From Collinsella sp. (GTDB lineage Bacteria; Actinomycetota; Coriobacteriia; Coriobacteriales; Coriobacteriaceae): a stretch of 64,000 nt of DNA. The notes below the pieces were generated by a model. The model was given only the letters and a program-made list of their open reading frames with translations. It was not told where the DNA came from and did no database searches. The position numbers and the translations under genes were made by a program. Within the stretch, counting starts at the first letter, position 1. Every line of letters begins with the position of its first letter. Location: positions 62,001 to 126,000 of the forward strand of contig JAHYYK010000001.1 of assembly GCA_019425005.1 (NCBI GenBank), read 5' to 3'. Positions 55,192 through 63,579 of the stretch are shown one piece after another.

Positions 55192-56676
55192 TTAGGCCTG
55201 GGTGCCCTTGGGGTCGATGCGCTTGACATTGAAGGAGCGGGCAACGCAGGCACGGGCATCGGCCAGGTCGGCAAAATCGCCGCCGGCGATCATCTGAACG
55301 ATAAAGTTGCCGATGCAGGTACCTTCGATGGGGCCGGCGAACACGGGGAGCCCGCAGGTATCGGCCGTCATCTGGTTGAGGTAGTAATCCTGGCAGCCGC
55401 CGCCCACGATGTTGATGCTCGTGTAGTCGTGGCCCGAAAGCTCACGCAAGCCCTCGATGGCCTTGGCATACGAGCGCGAAAGGCTGCAGTAGTTGGTACG
55501 CATGATCTCGCCCACGGTGTGCGGGATCGGCTCGCCGCCCTCGGCACAGGCCTGCTTAATCTCCTGGATCATGGAGTCGGGGGCCAGGAAACGGTCGTCG
55601 TCGACATCGACATACGCCTCGAAGGGCTCAGCCTCGCGGCAGAGCGTACGGAGCTCGTCAAAGCCAACCTTATGATCCATGAGAGCCTTGTGCGAGGTCT
55701 TGCCCTCGACATAGTCTACGCCGTTGATCTCGCGACGGACGGACTGGTTCATCCACAAGCCCATGATGTTCTTGAGGAAGCGATAGCGCTTGAGGTAGCC
55801 GCCCTCATTGGTAAAGTTCTGCTTGCGGGCGAACTCGCTGGTGATAGCGTGCTGGTTCTCAACGCCCAGCAGGCTCCACGTTCCGCTCGAGATGTAGACG
55901 GCGTTGTCATCCTTGGCGGGAACGGCCAGGAAGGCAGAGCCAGTGTCGTGCGTGGCAGGCAGCACCACGGTCGCGGAGTAACCGATCTTCTCGGAGATGT
56001 CGGCCGTGAGCTCGCCGAGCACGGCGCCGGGCATGGTCGGCTCCAGGAAGATGCTCTGGGGAATACCAAAGCGCGAAAGGATCTCGGTGTCCCACGTGCA
56101 CCTCTCGGCGTCGAGCATGCCGGTAGTGCTCGCGTTGGTGTACTCGTTGGCCTTGATGCCGGTCAGACGCCAGTTGAGATAGTCGGGGATCATCAAGAAG
56201 GTACGAGCTGCCTCGAGCTGCTCGGGATGCTCGTTCTTGAGGGCGAGCAGCTGATAGAGCGTGTTGAAAGGCTGACGCTGAATGCCGGTGCGGGCATAGA
56301 CCTCGGCCGGATCCATAATTTGGTCGGCAACTTCGTAGATGCCGTCAGTGCGGGCATCGCGGTAGGCGACCGTATCACCGACGATCTTGTTGTGCTCATC
56401 GAGCAGCACGAAATCAACACCCCAGGTATCGATTCCGATGGTGGCCGGAGCCTGTCCGGTCTGATCCTTGACGGCGCGCAGGCCTGCGACAACATGGTCG
56501 AACAGAGCCTCAACGTCCCAGCAGTCGTGGCCGTCTACGCGCTTTTGCTCGTTATCGAAGCGGTAGACCTCCTGGTAGGACATCTTGCCGTCCTCGATCC
56601 AGCCGGCAAGAACGCGACCGCTCGAGGCACCGATATCGACCGCTGCGTACTGCTTGGACTCGATGCGACTCTCCAT
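55192..56676 (-). CDS. rhaB: Rhamnulokinase
   Basis: 494-residue FGGY kinase that phosphorylates L-rhamnulose at O-1. AVDIGASSGRVLAGW is the ATP-phosphate loop, TIGIDTWGVDFVLLDE the catalytic region, YRDARTDG and NTLYQLLAL are RhaB-type sugar contacts, and SSGTWSLLGVE and NIVGGGCQDYYLNQMTAD belong to the second domain. Full length. GGGGAGAGCAC precedes ATG 56676. First gene of the rhaB-rhaD-isomerase unit, with LacI-type palindromes at 56692-56703 and 56724-56737 in its promoter region. Confidence 0.95.
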   Translation of the reverse strand: MESRIESKQYAAVDIGASSGRVLAGWIEDGKMSYQEVYRFDNEQKRVDGHDCWDVEALFDHVVAGLRAVKDQTGQAPATIGIDTWGVDFVLLDEHNKIVGDTVAYRDARTDGIYEVADQIMDPAEVYARTGIQRQPFNTLYQLLALKNEHPEQLEAARTFLMIPDYLNWRLTGIKANEYTNASTTGMLDAERCTWDTEILSRFGIPQSIFLEPTMPGAVLGELTADISEKIGYSATVVLPATHDTGSAFLAVPAKDDNAVYISSGTWSLLGVENQHAITSEFARKQNFTNEGGYLKRYRFLKNIMGLWMNQSVRREINGVDYVEGKTSHKALMDHKVGFDELRTLCREAEPFEAYVDVDDDRFLAPDSMIQEIKQACAEGGEPIPHTVGEIMRTNYCSLSRSYAKAIEGLRELSGHDYTSINIVGGGCQDYYLNQMTADTCGLPVFAGPIEGTCIGNFIVQMIAGGDFADLADARACVARSFNVKRIDPKGTQA

Positions 56677-56691
56677 GTGCTCTCCCCTTAT

Positions 56692-56743
56692 TGAAGCGCT
56701 TCATTTACAGTTTTCATTATTATTTGAACCGTTTCAATTTCAA
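56692..56743 (-). promoter_or_regulatory. Promoter and two LacI-type operators of rhaB
   Basis: TGAAGCGCTTCA (56692-56703, perfect palindrome) lies just upstream of the ribosome site; TTGAACCGTTTCAA (56724-56737) lies further up. A minus-strand TTGAAA (56738-56743), 17 bases and ATAATG (56715-56720) would put one operator in the spacer and one near the transcript start. Both resemble the PTS operator TGAAACGTTTCA. Confidence 0.65.
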
Positions 56744-56825
56744 TATGAGTCAACTTTAGTCCGGCGAGCGGTTGTTATCAATCGGTAAGCGGTAGTTTTT
56801 TGGTTAAAAACTCTTCTAAACAAAA

Positions 56826-56862
56826 GGATGCGGCCACCCACACTTAGCGGTTGGCCGCATCC
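56826..56862 (-). terminator. Terminator after the first HAD phosphatase gene
   Basis: Minus-strand stem GGATGCGGCCA / TGGCCGCATCC followed by TTTTGTTT. Confidence 0.85.
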
Positions 56863-56896
56863 TTAAAATGCTATTGAAATGATTCACATGCGAACG

Positions 56897-57547
56897 CTAA
56901 CACACGGCCTTGACCGCCGCCGTCAGATCGAACAGCGTATCGAGCACAGCCTCGCAGCCATCCACCACGTCCTGCGGCAGCGGCACGATGTCGGGAACGG
57001 CAAAGACGTGGCAGCCGGCCGTGATACCCGAGACGCAGCCGTTGCGCGAATCCTCGACCACGGCGCACTCCTCGGGAGCAAAGCCCGCGCGCTCGCAGGC
57101 GAGCAGGTACATCTCGGGGTCGGGCTTGCCGTGCGCGACGTCCTCGCCGCAGGTCACCGTCTCAAACTTGTCAAAGAGGCCGACCGTCTTAAGGTTGCGC
57201 TCGGCGGTAACGTGGCGCGACGACGTCGCGAGGCCCACGTGATAGCCCGCAGCCAGCAGCTCGCCTAGGCACTCGGCAGCGCCAGCCTTAAGCTCCAGAT
57301 CGGTCTTGACCATCTCGTCGCGAATCTCCTTATGGCGACGATAGATTGCCTCAGCGGTTTCGCTGCTGTCGTAATGCTCCTCAAGGATGCCCATGACATC
57401 GGGCAGCGTACGACCGATAAACTGATGGATCAGCGCATCATCAATCGCGAATCCCAGCTCGGCCGCGCCCGCCTTCCACGCCTTGATACCCAAACGCTCG
57501 GTGTCGACCAGCGTTCCGTCCATGTCAAAAATAACGGCCTTGATCAT
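56897..57547 (-). CDS. HAD-superfamily phosphatase, beta-phosphoglucomutase-like (copy 1)
   Basis: 216-residue sugar-phosphatase or mutase of HAD subfamily IA. MIKAVIFDMDGTLVDTE carries the nucleophile and acid Asp, LATSSR the second motif, and HGKPDPEMYLLA with VVEDSRNG motifs III and IV. The helical cap is ~17-85. GGGGGACC precedes ATG 57547. About 83% of residues are shared with copy 2 at 62849-63499 by hand alignment, most differences being in the cap. It lies beside rhaB and divergent from larE; the substrate is unknown. Confidence 0.9.
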   Translation of the reverse strand: MIKAVIFDMDGTLVDTERLGIKAWKAGAAELGFAIDDALIHQFIGRTLPDVMGILEEHYDSSETAEAIYRRHKEIRDEMVKTDLELKAGAAECLGELLAAGYHVGLATSSRHVTAERNLKTVGLFDKFETVTCGEDVAHGKPDPEMYLLACERAGFAPEECAVVEDSRNGCVSGITAGCHVFAVPDIVPLPQDVVDGCEAVLDTLFDLTAAVKAVC

Positions 57548-57720
57548 ATCGGTCCCCCATCTCTTCGCGCTGCTGTACTCCCGCAACTTTACCGCACCTG
57601 TAAACTTGTATATAACGTATATAGCATATTGCACTTTCGTTACATAGATAGAAGTCTTATGACAAGCGGCTCGGTAGGATTATAGTTTTCGACCGAGTAC
57701 TCAACGGCAAGGATCGATTC

Positions 57721-58599
57721 ATGCTTTCAGACACCACCGCACCTGCAGAGGGGCTTCAGGACAAACTCACAGCGCTCGAGCAGCTGCTTTTGGCATACGG
57801 ACGCGTCGCCATCGGCTTTTCCGGTGGCGTCGACAGCAGCTTTTTGGCCGCAGTCTGCGCCCGCATCATGCCCGCCAGCACGCTTCTCGTTCACCTCACC
57901 ACGCCGCTCATCGGCACGCCCGAGCAGGCTTCGTTTGAGCGGGCGATTGACGGGCAGGCCGATGAGGGGCCGCATTCTAAGCTCCCCGTGCTCAACCTCT
58001 CGGTCGATCAACTGCAGCTCCCCCAGGTAGCCTGCAACGACGCCGACCGCTGCTACCACTGCAAGCGCGCCGGCTTTACCGCCATCGTCAACCACGCCAG
58101 GTCGCTGGGCTTTCCCACCGTCATCGACGGCAGCAACGCAAGCGACCGCAGCGACTACCGCCCCGGCATGCGCGCCGCCCAGGAGCTCGGCGTGCGCTCG
58201 CCGCTTATGGAGGTCGGCTTTACCAAGGACGAAGAGCGCGAGCTGCTGCGCGCCTGGGGCTATCCCGTCTGGAACCTGCCGGCAGGAGCCTGTCTGGCCA
58301 CGCGCGTCCCCACGGGCGAGGAGCTCACACGCGAGAAGGTCGATGTGATTCGCGCCTGCGAGGACTACCTGCACGACCTTGGCCTGGACCAGGTCCGCGC
58401 GCGCTTGGTCGGCGGCTGCATGCATATCGAGGCCGCGCCGGCAGACGTTGCCAAGATTGCCGCCCTCGGCAACACCGCGGTCAACGACGGGGGCAAGGCC
58501 CCGCTTCCCGCCGCCATCGAATCTGCCCTGCACAACCTAGGCTGCGGCCATATCTCCCCCGAGGTCACCCCCTACATCCACGGCAACATGAACCTTTAG
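57721..58599 (+). CDS. larE: LarE-type sacrificial sulfur transferase
   Basis: 292-residue PP-loop ATPase that adds sulfur to the nickel-pincer nucleotide precursor of lactate racemase. PP-loop FSGGVDSSFLA (~33-43), CNDADRCYHCK with three Cys, DGSNASDRSDYRPG, and PAGACLATRVP, whose Cys corresponds to the sacrificial Cys of L. plantarum LarE. LarB, LarC and LarA are not in the window; LarE homologues occur outside lar operons, so lactate racemase use is not assured. The gene is divergent from the HAD gene and ends in a strong hairpin. Confidence 0.9.
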   Translation: MLSDTTAPAEGLQDKLTALEQLLLAYGRVAIGFSGGVDSSFLAAVCARIMPASTLLVHLTTPLIGTPEQASFERAIDGQADEGPHSKLPVLNLSVDQLQLPQVACNDADRCYHCKRAGFTAIVNHARSLGFPTVIDGSNASDRSDYRPGMRAAQELGVRSPLMEVGFTKDEERELLRAWGYPVWNLPAGACLATRVPTGEELTREKVDVIRACEDYLHDLGLDQVRARLVGGCMHIEAAPADVAKIAALGNTAVNDGGKAPLPAAIESALHNLGCGHISPEVTPYIHGNMNL

Positions 58600-58627
58600 G
58601 TTACGCCGTTTTACAAACGGCGTAACC
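58599..58627 (+). terminator. Terminator after larE
   Basis: Perfect stem GGTTACGCCGT / ACGGCGTAACC starting at the stop codon; no T-run. Confidence 0.7.
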
Positions 58628-58778
58628 GCTCGGCGCTGCGCAGGCCCCGGGCACGGCAAACTGACGTTCAACTTCACGGGCGCGACCAAAAGGTCAGCGA
58701 CCGCTTGTTTCACGCCACCTTGCCGCACCCGGAACCTGCTCGCTCGCTTATGCTCAACCTGAACTACATAAATTGTCG

Positions 58779-58833
58779 CCAACCTGCCAAAAAGGGACAG
58801 GTTTATTTTGGCAGGTTTTATCTGGGGAAACGC
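58779..58833. repeat. ~55-base hairpin repeat, copy 3
   Basis: CCAACCTGCCAAAAAGGGAC, then AGGTTTATTTTGGCAGG and TTTTATCTGGGGAAACGC. This is closest to the consensus of the five copies. Confidence 0.88.
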
Positions 58834-58837
58834 AGAC

Positions 58838-58870
58838 AAGGCCGCGACACCTATATGGCGTCGCGGCCCT
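58838..58870 (-). terminator. Terminator after the Nif3-like gene
   Basis: Minus-strand AGGGCCGCGAC / GTCGCGGCCT stem, seven bases past the stop, running into the hairpin repeat. Confidence 0.7.
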
Positions 58871-58877
58871 GTTCTAT

Positions 58878-59732
58878 TTATGCCAGCACGTACTGATACG
58901 TATCTCCCATGGGGACAAAGGTAACCAGCAGACCTGCGCCAGCGTCCCCGAGCGCGGCGGGCAGCCATTTCGCCATATACTCCATGCCCGGCTCCTCGCC
59001 ATTAAAGTGACCCATATGGATTGCGCATTTTCCCTGACCGAGCATTGCGGCGTCGCGGATGTACTCGCTCACCGTAAAGTCGATAAACTCCATGGTCAAA
59101 ATGCAATCGATGCCTTCGGAGTCGATATGGGCAATCTCGTCGTTATCTCGCCCCATGATGTGCATTGGAATCTCGACATTGCGGACGAGCGCGTCACCGT
59201 CGCCGATCAAGCGCGTCCCGTTTAATCCAAGCTTGTGTACGAGCGCCTGCGCAAGATCGCGGGCCGGCGTTGGCTCAATGCGGTACCTCATGAATGTCTC
59301 GTCTACCGCGGAGCCAAGCCAGTCCATCTTGACCGCGAATCCGTAAAAGATGCCGTCGACCATCGAACCGTCCGAGGCGAGCGGCACACCCGAGTGGATA
59401 TAGTCATGGCAACGCCAGACCGCGCCACCCCATTCGTCAAGCAAAGCGCACTTTGCCTCAAAGGTCTTGTTCCCCGCAACCACTTCACGGCGGTCTCCGT
59501 GGTTCCAGAACAGTGCCTCGTGAGGAACAATCAGGTTAGCGCCAAGCTCCTTGGCACGACGAATCACCTCCGCCGTAGCCCAAATGCATGTAACTATTCC
59601 GGTACATTGCTGATCGATGTCGCCGTAAAGCACCTGATCGCGCGTCGTCGCAAGCTCGATGGGCTTCCCGGCAAAAGCATCAATGCCGTCACAGTAGTCC
59701 TGGATAGCTTGAATAGCCTCGCTGATAAGCAT
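58878..59732 (-). CDS. Nif3/DUF34-like metal-binding protein
   Basis: 284-residue protein of the NIF3/DUF34 family, dinuclear-metal proteins of uncertain function (some annotated GTP cyclohydrolase I type 2). MLISEAIQAIQDYCDG, GIVTCIWATAEVIRRAKELGANLIVPHEALFW and CAIHMGHFNGEEPGMEYMAKWL correspond to the three conserved blocks; the usual HH pair in the second block is HE here, so metal binding may differ. ATG 59732 has AAGGGA ~12 bases upstream; the start could be a few codons further up. It follows a PTS transporter by ~110 bases in the same direction. A role in processing the imported sugar phosphate is possible but only from context. Confidence 0.75.
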   Translation of the reverse strand: MLISEAIQAIQDYCDGIDAFAGKPIELATTRDQVLYGDIDQQCTGIVTCIWATAEVIRRAKELGANLIVPHEALFWNHGDRREVVAGNKTFEAKCALLDEWGGAVWRCHDYIHSGVPLASDGSMVDGIFYGFAVKMDWLGSAVDETFMRYRIEPTPARDLAQALVHKLGLNGTRLIGDGDALVRNVEIPMHIMGRDNDEIAHIDSEGIDCILTMEFIDFTVSEYIRDAAMLGQGKCAIHMGHFNGEEPGMEYMAKWLPAALGDAGAGLLVTFVPMGDTYQYVLA

Positions 59733-59845
59733 ATGTAACAATAATCCCTTCGACATAATGTGCGGGGGGCAACATACATACCGCCCTGCAGAATCATCTT
59801 TAGACGGCACATTTTGAACTAGACCGCCTGTCTACGACCGCTTTT

Positions 59846-61276
59846 CTAGCGCTCGGAAATCGGACCGTTCTCGAGCTCATCCTCACTAAAGCCAAAGAAC
59901 CAAGCCACAGCAAAGCTTACGACAAAGCCAGCCGCCGAAGCGATGACGGCACTGATCAGGTTCTCGTTGCCGCCGCCAACAAACGTCATAATATTGAGCA
60001 CGTTGGAGGCAGCACCGGCGAGGTAAGCATTGACATGCAAGGCGAGCGCCACGGCACCGGCGACAAACGAACCCGCCATGCAGGCAACGAACAGTTTACG
60101 ATAGCGGAACATCATGCCATAGATGAACGGCTCGCCGACGCCTCCGATGAGCTGGGCGACAACATACCCGGCACATTGGCTCTTTTCCTCCTTGTTACGG
60201 AGTTTGAGCCATGTCGCAATCTCCGCTCCATAGGCAGCCCACAGCGCAACCGTAGGGGCGACCAGAATAAAGCTGTCAGAGCCCGTCAACATAAAGTTTG
60301 CAATGGCAATCATGATGACCGCAACATGCATGCCCGTAATGACCATGGGCAACCAAATTGCTGCAAGCAAGCCGCCACCAATAATCGCCACGATACCTCC
60401 CTCGGCACCGAGGAACTCAAAGACAACCGCCAAACCGTTACCGCACCAAGAACCAAGAGGAGCAAGCAGGCAAAGCGCAAAGGGGACAGTCAGGGCAAGC
60501 GTGCAAAGCGGCGTAAAGACCGTGGTGAGCGAATCGGGCATGTGCTTGCGCAAGAACTTCTCGAACACGGACATCAACGCAACCGTGAGCAGAATGGGAA
60601 TAACCGTCTGCGCATAGTTTGCAGGCACGCAAGGGATGCCATAAACGCTAAAGGCTTTTCCCTCGGCTGCCATTTGCATAAACGTCGGTTCGATAAGCAC
60701 ACCGCCCATAAAAGCGCCGTACATGGGCGTGGCGCCAATGTTCTTGGCAGCCGTAAAGCCCAAGAAGATCGGAATGAAATAGAACGTCACGTTGTAGAGC
60801 ATATTGAGCAGGACATAAAGATCGCTCGTATCCGCAATGAGATTGAGCATCGTTGGCCCGAGTACGACGGCAACGGTTTTGAACATGCCCGACGCGAGCA
60901 GCAATGGAATCATCGGAACCATGGAGCCCGAGAGGTAGTTAAGAATCGCATTGCCAACGGCTGCCGGGGTAAGCGGTGTTTTGACTCCACTTGCGTCGAG
61001 GTTCTCGTCGATGCTCTCCTGCTTGGCCAAGCCGCTCATCTTGATGAGCTCGTCATATACCTTAGGCACGTTTTGCCCAATAATCACCTGGAACTGCCCG
61101 CCAGATATTTGAGCGCCGATGACGCCGTTAATATTTTTAACAGCGTTAATGTCGGGCAACTCCATATCCTTAAGGTTAAAACGCAGACGCGTCATGCAGT
61201 GGGCTGCAAAGGTGATGTTGTCTTTGCCACCCAGCGCCTCGAGCACATCGGCTGCGATCTTCTTATTGTCAGCCAT
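59846..61276 (-). CDS. PTS EIIBC transporter (glucose/beta-glucoside family)
   Basis: 476-residue transporter. EIIB at ~1-80 with FAAHCMTRLRFNLKD (phospho-Cys near 27) and QFQVIIGQNVPKVYDEL; EIIC ~105-465 with ten hydrophobic segments, GFTAAKNIGATP and GGVGEPFIYGMMFRY. No EIIA or HPr is fused. ATG 61276 has AAGGGAAG upstream. Member of the unit antiterminator - PTS - Nif3-like. The 300-base leader contains an inverted repeat CGTAAAGACA / TGTCTTTACG (61388-61440) but no clear RAT. It is a distant paralogue of the rhamnoside PTS without that protein's extra EIIB domain. Sugar unknown. Confidence 0.9.
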   Translation of the reverse strand: MADNKKIAADVLEALGGKDNITFAAHCMTRLRFNLKDMELPDINAVKNINGVIGAQISGGQFQVIIGQNVPKVYDELIKMSGLAKQESIDENLDASGVKTPLTPAAVGNAILNYLSGSMVPMIPLLLASGMFKTVAVVLGPTMLNLIADTSDLYVLLNMLYNVTFYFIPIFLGFTAAKNIGATPMYGAFMGGVLIEPTFMQMAAEGKAFSVYGIPCVPANYAQTVIPILLTVALMSVFEKFLRKHMPDSLTTVFTPLCTLALTVPFALCLLAPLGSWCGNGLAVVFEFLGAEGGIVAIIGGGLLAAIWLPMVITGMHVAVIMIAIANFMLTGSDSFILVAPTVALWAAYGAEIATWLKLRNKEEKSQCAGYVVAQLIGGVGEPFIYGMMFRYRKLFVACMAGSFVAGAVALALHVNAYLAGAASNVLNIMTFVGGGNENLISAVIASAAGFVVSFAVAWFFGFSEDELENGPISER

Positions 61277-61387
61277 ATCATCTTCCCTTTCGAACGATCC
61301 GGTTCCTCCCTCGCTGCGCGCGCGAGGAGACAAAGCGGACGGTGGCCCGTCGCCCGCACGGAAGTATTCGATTGTTGAGGGAAACGG

Positions 61388-61440
61388 CGTAAAGACAAAA
61401 GCTCCAAAACGAGACATCGACAGGTCGCTCTGTCTTTACG
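61388..61440. promoter_or_regulatory. Inverted repeat in the second PTS leader
   Basis: CGTAAAGACA and TGTCTTTACG, perfect ten-base arms ~33 bases apart, ~110 bases before the PTS start. It may be an attenuator or regulator site; the rest of the gap 61277-61579 shows nothing I can name. Confidence 0.45.
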
Positions 61441-61579
61441 TCACGCTTCGGAAGCTCAGCTCTCGAATAACACCTTATGTCGCGCTAAGGGTATCAGCTT
61501 CACCATGCGAACGGCGGCCTCATGATGCCCAAAAGTCTGCGAACGGTACGCTTTCTTTGATGAACGGCATAGAAAGCGC

Positions 61580-62437
61580 CTATTTGTCGGCTGGCACCTT
61601 GCCCGTTACGTTGCCGGCATAGACCCGATTGACATGGAGCATGAGATACACCTTCTCCTCGGGCACGATGGAGGCATGATACGTTTCCTCGATAACTTCT
61701 GCCATTTTGTCAACACAAGCCGCTATAGCCGGGTGCTCCTCACAGAGAGGACGATAGAGCGCCGCATTATCGGTATTAAGCGGCTCCCCGGTGCGGACGC
61801 GCTCTAACAAGTAGCGTACATGAGTGTCATAGCGTGCATAGTCAAAAGCATCGCGGTCAACGGCGATAGCAAGATCTTTCTCGATGATCGCTACGAGCTT
61901 TTCGATCAGGCGTTCCTCGCGGCGGACGTCGTTTGACTTCGCCTTACTAGAACTTGCCATAACGCTGTTAACGATGCAGAGTGCGATGCCCGCCCTCTCC
62001 CCGCGTGGCATAGATATGCCGAATTCGCGCTCTATGCCAGCATGGGCAAGCATCGCGATCTTAAATTCAATGGGATATTGCTGTTGAACGTCACAAGAAA
62101 GCGGCATCTGAACAAACATGTGCTCACGGCAGCGCTTGATGGCAAAACTAATGTGGTCGGCGAGCGTAAAAGGAAGGTTCGCCGACAGCTCGCGCGAAAT
62201 GTTGGTGCGCGCGACATCGGCAATCTGCGCACTAAACTCCATTACCTTGGGATCGATCTCGTTAAGAAGTGGCAGATAGCGCGCATCAACGTTGTAAAAC
62301 GTGCGCTCAATCTGCGCAAGCGAAACCTCATCGGGGCCGTCAGGAAAACCAATGCCTTTCCCCAGTGCCACAAGCTCGGTTCCCTTATCGTTGACAAGCA
62401 AGGCGGCATTGTGATTAATGCGCTTAACGACCCTCAT
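61580..62437 (-). CDS. BglG/LicT-type PRD antiterminator, one regulatory His missing
   Basis: 285-residue antiterminator upstream of the second PTS. CAT domain 1-56 (RVVKRINHNAALLVNDKGTELVALGKGIGF), PRD1 with LADHISFA, PRD2 with YDTHVRYLLERV and LMLHVNRV. The second PRD1 His, found as IALHLI in the other antiterminator, is Cys here (IALCIVNSV), so its phospho-control should differ. GGAGGCATC precedes the ATG. It is distinct in sequence from the antiterminator at 45466, and its RNA target was not found. Confidence 0.9.
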   Translation of the reverse strand: MRVVKRINHNAALLVNDKGTELVALGKGIGFPDGPDEVSLAQIERTFYNVDARYLPLLNEIDPKVMEFSAQIADVARTNISRELSANLPFTLADHISFAIKRCREHMFVQMPLSCDVQQQYPIEFKIAMLAHAGIEREFGISMPRGERAGIALCIVNSVMASSSKAKSNDVRREERLIEKLVAIIEKDLAIAVDRDAFDYARYDTHVRYLLERVRTGEPLNTDNAALYRPLCEEHPAIAACVDKMAEVIEETYHASIVPEEKVYLMLHVNRVYAGNVTGKVPADK

Positions 62438-62550
62438 GATGCCTCCGAAAATAGGCGCAGCCGAAGGGCAAGCGCAATGAATTCTAGTTAAGATGGTTCG
62501 CCTCGATTATTCCACGCAACGTCACGCGAAACAAGCAAACCCGAGCCCCC

Positions 62551-62608
62551 GCAACCTACTAAAAAAGGGACAGGTTTATTTTGGCAGATTTTTATCGGGG
62601 AAAACGCG
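62551..62608. repeat. ~55-base hairpin repeat, copy 4 (degenerate)
   Basis: CAACCTACTAAAAAAGGGAC, AGGTTTATTTTGGCAGA, TTTTTATCGGGGAAAACGC. The arms have lost some pairing. It ends within about ten bases of the left limit of the LacI gene remnant. Confidence 0.82.
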
Positions 62609-62614
62609 AAGAGG

Positions 62615-62852
62615 GACACGCCATATCACCGTTGTGGGCAGAGCGGCATTCATGCAGCTCGCTCTGCGCATACCTGGCATCCACAAGACCCTCGCCCCGT
62701 ATCCCGATATTAAAATTGAGTTCATTGGCGCCGGAGAGTAGAATACCGCATCCGACGGCTACGGCATCGGCAGCCAGATTGCCGAGCGCGTCAGCACCCG
62801 GGCAAGCAGCCACGCCAAAGCTACCGTCATCGACCTCGGCACATACCTTTAG
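62615..62852 (+). pseudogene. Remnant of the LacI-family gene at 42772
   Basis: Reads RHITVVGRAAFMQLALRIPGIHKTLAPYPDIKIEFIGAGE, then an in-frame TAG at the Trp codon, then NTASDGYGIGSQIAER, and after a deletion ends TVIDLGTYL-stop. The intact protein has RHITVVGRAAFMQLTLRVLGIHK..., EWNTAADGYSIGAQLAER and TTDINLGAYL-stop in the same order. The HTH, the first half and about 130 residues near the end are missing. It overlaps the stop of the second HAD gene on the other strand. Confidence 0.88.
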
Positions 62853-63499
62853 CGCACGGCCTTGACCGCGGCCGGCAGATCGAACAGCGTGTCGAGCACG
62901 GCCTCGCAGCCATCTACCACGTCCTGCGGCAGCGGCAAGATATCGGGCGCGGCAAAGACATGGCAGCCGGCCGTGATGCCTGAGACGCAGCCATTGCGTG
63001 AGTCCTCGACCACGGCACATTCCTCGGGAGCAAAGCCCGCGCGCTCGCAGGCGAGCAGGTAGATCTCGGGATTGGGCTTGCCGTTCAGAGTATCCTCGTT
63101 GCAGGTCACCGTTTCAAACTTGTCAAAGAGGCCGACCGTCTTAAGGTTGCGCTCGGCCGCAACGCGACGCGACGACGTCGCAAGGCCCACGTGATAGCCC
63201 GCAGCCAGCAGTTCGTCCAGGCACTCGGCAGCGCCAGCCTTAAGCTCAAGATCGGTCTTGACCATCTCGTCGAGAGCATCCCTGTAGCGGGCTTCGACCG
63301 TCTCGACGATTTCGCGGCTGCCATAATGCTCCTCAAGGATGTCCCTGACATCGGGCATCGAGCGACCGATAAACTGATGGACCAGCGCATCGTCAATCGC
63401 GATCCCCAGCTCGGCAGCGCCCACCTTCCATGCCCTCATGTCCAAACGCTCGGTGTCGACCAGCGTTCCGTCCATGTCAAAAATGACAGCCTTGATCAT
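62849..63499 (-). CDS. HAD-superfamily phosphatase, beta-phosphoglucomutase-like (copy 2)
   Basis: 216 residues, same length as copy 1 (56897-57547) with about 180 identical by hand count. Catalytic motifs MIKAVIFDMDGTLVDTE, LATSSR, NGKPNPEIYLLA and VVEDSRNG are intact. Some 13 of the 36 differences fall within residues ~59-76, the cap helix that selects substrate. GAAGGGGCC precedes the ATG. The promoter region shares ACTTGTATATAACGTATATA with copy 1, so the duplication included upstream DNA. Its stop overlaps the LacI remnant. Confidence 0.9.
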   Translation of the reverse strand: MIKAVIFDMDGTLVDTERLDMRAWKVGAAELGIAIDDALVHQFIGRSMPDVRDILEEHYGSREIVETVEARYRDALDEMVKTDLELKAGAAECLDELLAAGYHVGLATSSRRVAAERNLKTVGLFDKFETVTCNEDTLNGKPNPEIYLLACERAGFAPEECAVVEDSRNGCVSGITAGCHVFAAPDILPLPQDVVDGCEAVLDTLFDLPAAVKAVR

Positions 63500-63548
63500 A
63501 TCGGCCCCCTTCGCCGGCTTGCGTTACCGCAACCCCATCCCACTTTGC

Positions 63549-63575
63549 AACTTGTATATAACGTATATATCATAT
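63549..63575. promoter_or_regulatory. Conserved AT-rich upstream block of the HAD paralogues
   Basis: ACTTGTATATAACGTATATA-type block shared with 57603-57630 at the same distance (~55 bases) from both HAD starts. It is a probable promoter or operator. Confidence 0.5.
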
Positions 63576-63579
63576 CGCG

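Noticed and set aside
61277..61579. RAT site in the second PTS leader
   Set aside because: A GTGTTATTCGAGAGC stretch loosely resembles a RAT but lacks the paired half and an overlapping terminator.
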